Assembly (NCBI RefSeq): GCF_030127145.1
Contig: NZ_CP126158.1
Location: 1,612,001 to 1,676,000, forward strand
Length of the DNA stretch: 64,000 nucleotides
Origin: Halobaculum halobium
Lineage (GTDB): Archaea; Halobacteriota; Halobacteria; Halobacteriales; Haloferacaceae
Direction: 5' to 3'
A model generated the notes under the pieces. That model was not told where the DNA came from. It worked only from the letters and a program-made list of their open reading frames with translations, and ran no database searches. Shown here piece by piece: positions 59,221 through 64,000 of this stretch. Each line of letters begins with the position of its first letter. Position 1 is the stretch's first letter. The translations under genes were made by a program, and so were the position numbers.

Positions 59221-61505
59221 ACGACTTCCACCTCGTAGCGCATCTCCGCTTCCCCCGGCGCGCCGAACACGCCGACGGGGACGGTCGTCTCGTCTGAGAG
59301 GTACAGCGTTTTCTCGGTCATCTCGACCCCGTTCGCGGTAACGCGGATCCCGGCTCGGGCGCTGCCGCCGACGTTGCGGACGGTCACCTCCAGCATCTCG
59401 TTTTCGCCGACGCCGATCGAGTCCGGGACCGCGCCCCACTCGACGACGGCGTTCGGAAGCGCCTCCGCCTGGCGGATCACGCGCTCCGCGACGCCCTCAG
59501 AGAGCCCTGCGCGCGTCAGCCGCTCGGCGCCCGCCGCGACCACGTCCGCGGGAGTCGTGAGCCCGCCCGCAGACAGCGACTCCGCGCGCCCCTCACCGAC
59601 GCCCTCGATGGCGGTGAGTCCGACCGCCTCGCGCTTGACGCCGTGTTCGACCCTCGCTTCGACGCGACGCACGAGGTTCGCCGCGCGTGGGCCGGCGACG
59701 GCGTCGGCGAACTCCCGCAGCGCCGCGAGCAGGCGTAGCGCGTTCTGCTGGATGATCCACGCGTCCGAGCGCAGATCCGACGGCATCGACCCGCGAACGG
59801 CCGCGTGCAGGATGGCGAGCACCTTCCGGTTGCCCCCCTCCAGGGCGGTGTCCACGTCCGAGAGCACGCGGTCGACGGCGTCGGCCTCCGAGGAGCGCGA
59901 GGAGGCGGAGTCGAACTCGGCGGCCGAGGCGACCGCGGTGAGGACGGCGCCCTCGTCGATCGTCTCCCGATCGGCGAGGTCGGCGAACCGCTCGGCCGTC
60001 TCCATCCGCAGGTAGTATTTCGAGGCAAGTCGGCCGAGCGTCGTCGCCGCGACACCGAGCTGATCGTCGGTCTCGACGAACCCGCGGTCGACGAGCGAGT
60101 TCAGCGTGTCGCGCACGCGGTCGCGGACGCCCTCGAAGTCGTACTCGTCGGGCTTGGTGCCGGCGCGCACGTAGTAGAAGGTGGTCTCCAGCCAGTCCAT
60201 CACGTCGTCCAGCCCCGAGATGGTGCCCAGCGCGATCTCGGCGTTCAGGTGCGAGTCCAGGTCCTCGGCGAGTCGCGACTCGATCTCCTTCCCCTCGCGC
60301 AGGAGCGTGCGGTACTTGTCGGCGTCCGATCGGTCGCAGACGACCCAGCCGTACCCCACGTCGTCGTAGCCGGGACGTCCCGCCCGCCCGAGCATCTGGA
60401 GCACGTCGAGCGGGCTGATGTCGACCTCGCCTTCGAGGGGGTCGTGATGCTTCGTGTCCCGGATGACGACGCAGCGCGCGGGGAGGTTCACGCCCCACGC
60501 GAGCGTCGAAGTGGAGAACAGCAGCTGTATCTTCCCCTCTTTGAACCACCGCTCGACGCGGTCCTTGTCGTTCTTCGAGAGACCGGCGTGGTGGAATGCG
60601 ACGCCGTCGACGACCGAGTGTCGGAGCGTGTCGTTGTCCAACTCCTTCGCGGCGTTGTGGAAGTCGTAGTCGCCGCGGGCGCCCATTTCCAGATCGCGCT
60701 CGCCGACCTCGTCGCGGGCCTTCTTCGCGGCCATCACGGTGTCCTGCCGGGAGGAGACGAACACCAGCGCCTGCCCCTCCTCGCGAATGTGCGGCTCCGC
60801 GAGGTCGAGCGCGCGGTAGAGCCGGCGGTACTTGTCGGCGAAAGAGTTGTCGCCGTGGGTGTACGTCTTGACCCCCGTCTCCAGGTCGACGGGGCGGTAG
60901 TCGTCGCCGAACTCGAAGGTGGTCTCCGGCGGGGCGTCGAGCCAGTCGGCCACGTCGTCGACGTTCGGCATCGTCGCCGACAGCGCGACGACGCGCGGGT
61001 CGCAGATGCGGCGGAGTCGGGAGACCGTGACCTCCAACACCGCGCCGCGCTTGTCGGAGTCGAGGAGGTGGACCTCGTCGATGACGCAGCAGTCCACGTC
61101 GTTGATGAAGTCGTAGCGGGCGGACTCGTGCTTTCGCGTCGCCGAGTCGGTCTTCTCGGGCGTCATCACGAGGATGTCGGCGCGCTCGGCGCGGCGGGGG
61201 TTGAGGTCGCGCTCGCCGGTCACGACGTACACCGAGTAGCCCAGGTCCTCGAAGCGCTCCCACTCGGACTCCTTTTCGTTCGTTAGGGCGCGCAGCGGGG
61301 CGATGAACAGCGCGGTTCCGTCGCTCTTGAGGGTCTCACAGATGGCGAGTTCCGCGAGCGCGGTCTTCCCGGAGGCGGTGGGGGCGGCCGCGACGACGTT
61401 GTCGTCGCGGTCGAGGATGGCCGGCAGCGCCTCCCGCTGCATTCGGTTGAACTCCTCGAACCCGAACGCGTCGGCGAACTCCGGGACGGCGTCTGCGACT
61501 TTCAT
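59163..61505 (-). CDS. Ski2/Brr2-like DEAD/DEAH helicase with Sec63 domain
   Basis: A 780-residue superfamily 2 helicase. Walker A is APTASGKTALAELA, box II VIDEVHLLD, motif III LSATMPNVDDV, motif IV LVFVSSRQDTVMAAKKA, motif VI MLGRAGRPGYDDVG. After the winged helix comes a Sec63/Brr2-like module and a helix-hairpin-helix stretch (AIEGVGEGRAESLSAGGL), ending in an FN3-like beta domain (NEMLEVTVRNVGGSARAG). It belongs to the Ski2 family, like Hel308, but the Sec63 and FN3 ends are those of archaeal Brr2-type helicases with RNA or DNA substrates. ATG 61505 was taken (MKVADAVPEFADAFG). Confidence 0.9.
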   Translation of the reverse strand: MKVADAVPEFADAFGFEEFNRMQREALPAILDRDDNVVAAAPTASGKTALAELAICETLKSDGTALFIAPLRALTNEKESEWERFEDLGYSVYVVTGERDLNPRRAERADILVMTPEKTDSATRKHESARYDFINDVDCCVIDEVHLLDSDKRGAVLEVTVSRLRRICDPRVVALSATMPNVDDVADWLDAPPETTFEFGDDYRPVDLETGVKTYTHGDNSFADKYRRLYRALDLAEPHIREEGQALVFVSSRQDTVMAAKKARDEVGERDLEMGARGDYDFHNAAKELDNDTLRHSVVDGVAFHHAGLSKNDKDRVERWFKEGKIQLLFSTSTLAWGVNLPARCVVIRDTKHHDPLEGEVDISPLDVLQMLGRAGRPGYDDVGYGWVVCDRSDADKYRTLLREGKEIESRLAEDLDSHLNAEIALGTISGLDDVMDWLETTFYYVRAGTKPDEYDFEGVRDRVRDTLNSLVDRGFVETDDQLGVAATTLGRLASKYYLRMETAERFADLADRETIDEGAVLTAVASAAEFDSASSRSSEADAVDRVLSDVDTALEGGNRKVLAILHAAVRGSMPSDLRSDAWIIQQNALRLLAALREFADAVAGPRAANLVRRVEARVEHGVKREAVGLTAIEGVGEGRAESLSAGGLTTPADVVAAGAERLTRAGLSEGVAERVIRQAEALPNAVVEWGAVPDSIGVGENEMLEVTVRNVGGSARAGIRVTANGVEMTEKTLYLSDETTVPVGVFGAPGEAEMRYEVEVVYPELPLLPETDSRIVRVD

Positions 61506-62081
61506 CTGTTGGGTCTCATGGGGTTCGGTCGGGGGTGCGGGGTGGCGCGGTCCGCGGTCGGCGGCGGCGAGCGACTCCGGAACCGGCTGGCGGACCGCGC
61601 CGGCAACTACGAGTAGGTCCGGGGGCTTCGGCGGATGAACCTTTCCCTCTCGGGTTGATCGGGCGTGGTCGTGTTCGTGGGGACATTCGTCGTATTCGAG
61701 GGAAAGCAGATGGCCGCGAAAGCCCACTCGGCCCCTTTCAGTCCCACCCAAATGTCACTGCCGCCACACTTACCTCGAAGCAAGCTCCGACGAATTCACA
61801 CTCGCTCCGCTCGCGTGAGCCTCCCCAGCCGATTCGCCTCGCTACCGCTCGGCTCATCCCTCGCGCGCGGCCCTTTTGTCAGTACGAGAAATCGAAGATT
61901 TCCCGTCAGTCGTCGGATTCCGGCGGAATCCGACGACATGAACGGGGTTTCGCCGAGCGGTTCCCGCAGTCGTTCGAGAGGCGCGAAGCGCCTCTCGTGA
62001 TGACGAGAGACGCCGGAGGCGTCTCTCGAACCACGCTCGCCGCTGGCGAGCGCGAGGAACCCCGAGGCGAAAAGAGGTTCA
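61506..62081. other. Gap between helicase and SDR genes, hairpin-rich
   Basis: About 575 bases without a convincing gene. The left part (61506-61870) is ordinary non-coding sequence with CG-rich words. The right part (61885-62055) holds five tightly packed tri-loop inverted repeats, listed separately. Both flanking genes are transcribed leftward, so this gap lies upstream of the helicase and downstream of the SDR gene. Confidence 0.55.
61888..62052. repeat. Cluster of five tri-loop palindromes
   Basis: Perfect inverted repeats with three-base loops at 61888-61902 (stem GAAATC, loop GAA), 61909-61937 (stem GTCGTCGGATTCC, loop GGC), 61975-61997 (stem CGAGAGGCGC, loop GAA), 62004-62028 (stem CGAGAGACGCC, loop GGA) and 62034-62052 (stem CGCTCGCC, loop GCT). 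Stems are 6, 13, 10, 11 and 8 bases. The third and fourth share CGAGAG ends. Confidence 0.85.
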
Positions 62082-62786
62082 TTAGAACTCCTCGACGTGC
62101 GGCCGCAGGTCGAGTTCCAGCGTCCACGCGCTTCGGTCCTGCTGGACGAGGTGCCAGTAGCTGTCGGCGATCGCATCCGGATCGAGGTACTCCTCGGGTG
62201 GTTCGGTCTCCACCGTGGGACCGAGGATGCCGCCGTCGATCACGACGTGCGCGACGTGGACCCCTTCGGGGCCGAGTTCCCTCGCCATCGACTCCGCCAG
62301 CCCCCGGGAGCCGAACTTTGCCATGGAGAACCCGACGGCGCCCTCGCGCCCGCGCACGGACGTGGTCGCGCCCGTGAAGATGATGGTGCCGCCGCGCTCG
62401 TCGGCCGGCCGATCCTCGCCGAGCATGTCGCCGACGGCCGCCTGCGAGCACAGGAAGTCCGCGCGCGGCCCGACCTCGTACGCGCGGTCGAACGCGTCCA
62501 GCGAGGTGTCGCGCACCCCCGTCCACGACGCGGCGCTGGCGTGGTTCACGAGCACGTCGACGGGGGCGAGTTCGTCGCGAACGCGGTCGAACGCCGTCGC
62601 GATGTCGCTCGGATCCGACAGGTCCGTCGCAACGCCGACGGCCTCCGTCGGGAGATCCGCCGCCAGTTCGTCGAGGTAGCCGCCGCTGCGCGCGAGCAGT
62701 CCGAGGTCGCACCCCTCGGCGGCGAAGCGCCGCGCGATCGACTCGCCGAGTCCCGGACCGACACCCGCGATAACTGCCGTTGTCAC
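62082..62786 (-). CDS. Short-chain dehydrogenase/reductase
   Basis: A 234-residue SDR enzyme. The cofactor motif is VIAGVGPGLGESIARRFAAEGCDLGLLAR (GxxxGxG type). VDVLVNHASA is the NNAG region. The catalytic Ser lies in the FTGATTSVRG segment, and the canonical YxxxK is replaced by FSMAKFGSRGL, so the tyrosine is missing or shifted. Activity is therefore uncertain and it may be a non-classical member. GTG 62786 is preferred for a leaderless start below the TATA-like GGTTATG; ATG 62813 adds nine residues. Confidence 0.85.
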   Translation of the reverse strand: MTTAVIAGVGPGLGESIARRFAAEGCDLGLLARSGGYLDELAADLPTEAVGVATDLSDPSDIATAFDRVRDELAPVDVLVNHASAASWTGVRDTSLDAFDRAYEVGPRADFLCSQAAVGDMLGEDRPADERGGTIIFTGATTSVRGREGAVGFSMAKFGSRGLAESMARELGPEGVHVAHVVIDGGILGPTVETEPPEEYLDPDAIADSYWHLVQQDRSAWTLELDLRPHVEEF

Positions 62787-62915
62787 AGGGCACGGGTCGG
62801 GCGGGCCGGGCATAACCGTTGGCCGGCCGTCGGCGTCGCTTCCGCGGTACCGGACGTCGTCGCCGCGGATCCACGGCCCTCTCGGGCGTGTCACGCCTCC
62901 CCTGACAACCGAGGC

Positions 62916-62922
62916 GCTTAAC
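62916..62922 (+). promoter_or_regulatory. TATA-like box for valS
   Basis: GCTTAAC is centred about 30 bases before ATG 62949. Confidence 0.5.
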
Positions 62923-62948
62923 AGTCGTTCGGGGAAAGTACGGGTGAC

Positions 62949-64000
62949 ATGCCCAGTGGGGATTACGACCCGGAGACCACAGAGCCCGAGTGGCAGCGGC
63001 GCTGGGTCGACCAGGAGACGTACGCGTACGACGAGGAGGCCGCGACCGATCCGAACACCGTCTTCTCCATCGATTCCCCGCCGCCGACGGTATCCGGCGA
63101 CCTCCACATGGGCCACCTGTACGGCTTTACCCTGCAGGACTTCGTCGCCCGCTTCGAGCGGATGAACGGCGAGACGACGTTCTTCCCGTTCGGCTACGAC
63201 GACAACGGCATCGCCTCAGAGCGGCTCACCGAAGACGAACTCGACATCCGCCACCAGGACTTCGAGCGCCGGGAGTTCCAGCGCAAGTGCCGCGAGGTGT
63301 GCGCTAACTACGAGGAGCAGTTCACCGAGAACATCCAGGGGCTGGGCGTCTCTGTCGACTGGAATCACACCTACCAGACGATCGAGCCGCGCACCCAGCG
63401 CATCTCGCAGCTCTCCTTTATCGACCTGTACGAGCAGGGCCGGGAGTACCGCGAGAAGGCGCCCGCGATCTGGTGTCCCGAGTGCGAGACGGCCATCTCG
63501 CAGGTCGAGACCGAAGACGATGAGCAGGACAGCCACTTCCACGACATCGCGTTCTCGGTTGCCGGAAGCGACGAGGACTTCACCATCTCGACGACGCGCC
63601 CGGAACTGCTTCCGGCGTGCGTCGCCGTCTTCGTCCACCCCGACGACGACGAGAACCAGCACCTCGTCGGCGAGTCCGCGGAGATCCCGCTGTTCGGTCA
63701 CGAGGTCCCGATCCTCGCGGACGAGAGCGTCGACATGGAGACCGGCTCGGGGATCGTCATGTGCTGTACGTTCGGCGACCAGAACGACATCGAGTGGTAC
63801 CAGATCCACGACCTGGACCTCCGCGTTGCCATCGACGAGTCCGGCCACATGACCGAGGTCGCCGAGGGGTACGAGGGGCTGCACTCCGCCGAGGCCGGCG
63901 AGGCCATCGTCGAGGACCTCGACGACGCCGGCGCGCTGCTGGACCGTCGCGCGATCACCCACACGGTGAACGTCCACGAGCGCTGCGGGACGAGCGTCGA
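62949..64000 (+). CDS. valS: Valyl-tRNA synthetase (3' end outside window)
   Basis: Reads from ATG 62949 to the window edge without a stop, about 350 of roughly 880 residues expected. The N-terminus YDPETTEPEWQRRWVDQETYAYDEE, the HIGH-type motif LHMGHLYGFTLQDFVARF, and the editing domain start FTISTTRPELLPACVAVFVHPDD with TGSGIVMCCTFGDQND identify ValRS of the archaeal/eukaryotic type. Zinc-binding CPECETAIS is included. The C-terminal catalytic half lies outside the window. Confidence 0.97.
   Translation, partial: MPSGDYDPETTEPEWQRRWVDQETYAYDEEAATDPNTVFSIDSPPPTVSGDLHMGHLYGFTLQDFVARFERMNGETTFFPFGYDDNGIASERLTEDELDIRHQDFERREFQRKCREVCANYEEQFTENIQGLGVSVDWNHTYQTIEPRTQRISQLSFIDLYEQGREYREKAPAIWCPECETAISQVETEDDEQDSHFHDIAFSVAGSDEDFTISTTRPELLPACVAVFVHPDDDENQHLVGESAEIPLFGHEVPILADESVDMETGSGIVMCCTFGDQNDIEWYQIHDLDLRVAIDESGHMTEVAEGYEGLHSAEAGEAIVEDLDDAGALLDRRAITHTVNVHERCGTSV

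Noticed and set aside
1-64000. Mobile elements, prophage or defence islands
   Set aside because: No transposase, integrase, restriction or phage-like genes were seen; composition is uniform apart from the origin.

Overview
The window is chromosomal DNA of a halophilic archaeon (Halobacteria, probably the Haloferacales side; I cannot name the genus). The signs are very high GC, acidic proteomes, leaderless genes with a TATA-like box about 27-30 bases before the start, Tat-type lipoprotein signals, and archaea-only genes (PolD small subunit DP1, PurO, CetZ, Hel308, KEOPS Cgi121, EndA, Orc1/Cdc6).

The centrepiece is a main replication origin of the oriC1 type at about 20.5-21.5 kb. It carries an AT-rich unwinding region between two inverted origin recognition boxes (ORBs), and a third ORB just before orc1. 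On one side lie orc1, a type I signal peptidase and DP1; on the other lies a GTPase/DUF2073/zinc-ribbon operon matching the haloarchaeal oapABC set. A second inverted ORB pair sits inside the DP1 coding sequence, and one more ORB lies 20 kb away beside a tRNA-Gln gene.

Layout. 0-9.8 kb: partial uvrB, a CetZ paralogue, a frameshifted membrane protein, a two-PAS histidine kinase, a divergent rhodanese pair and an AI-2E-type transporter. 9.9-14.1 kb: a three-gene thiamine-type ABC importer. 14.1-15.8 kb: small membrane protein, methyltransferase, acetyltransferase. 15.8-23.1 kb: the origin block. 23.3-32.3 kb: MATE exporter, conserved haloarchaeal DUF proteins, aspartate kinase, a zinc-ribbon/TM2 protein, a phosphoesterase and a KaiC-like/HTH regulator, with several short repeat patches between genes. 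32.4-40.5 kb: purO, a MacB-like export operon, TetR, DoxX and an ABC-2 exporter with a frameshifted permease. 40.7-51.2 kb: tRNA-Gln, CNNM/CBS protein, cgi121-hel308, two Usp proteins, an acetyltransferase and pheST. 51.4-64 kb: DUF5518, two amino-acid oxidoreductase-type enzymes, a 50-residue zinc protein, endA-trpS, a NucS-N/zinc-finger protein, a HAD phosphatase, a Ski2-like helicase, an array of tri-loop hairpins, an SDR enzyme and partial valS.

Most of the window is ordinary core genome without insertion sequences, prophage or CRISPR. The real oddities are the ORBs embedded in dp1, the isolated ORB, the hairpin cluster, the 23-base tandem repeat, and two frameshifts that both fall in five-G runs and may be sequence errors.
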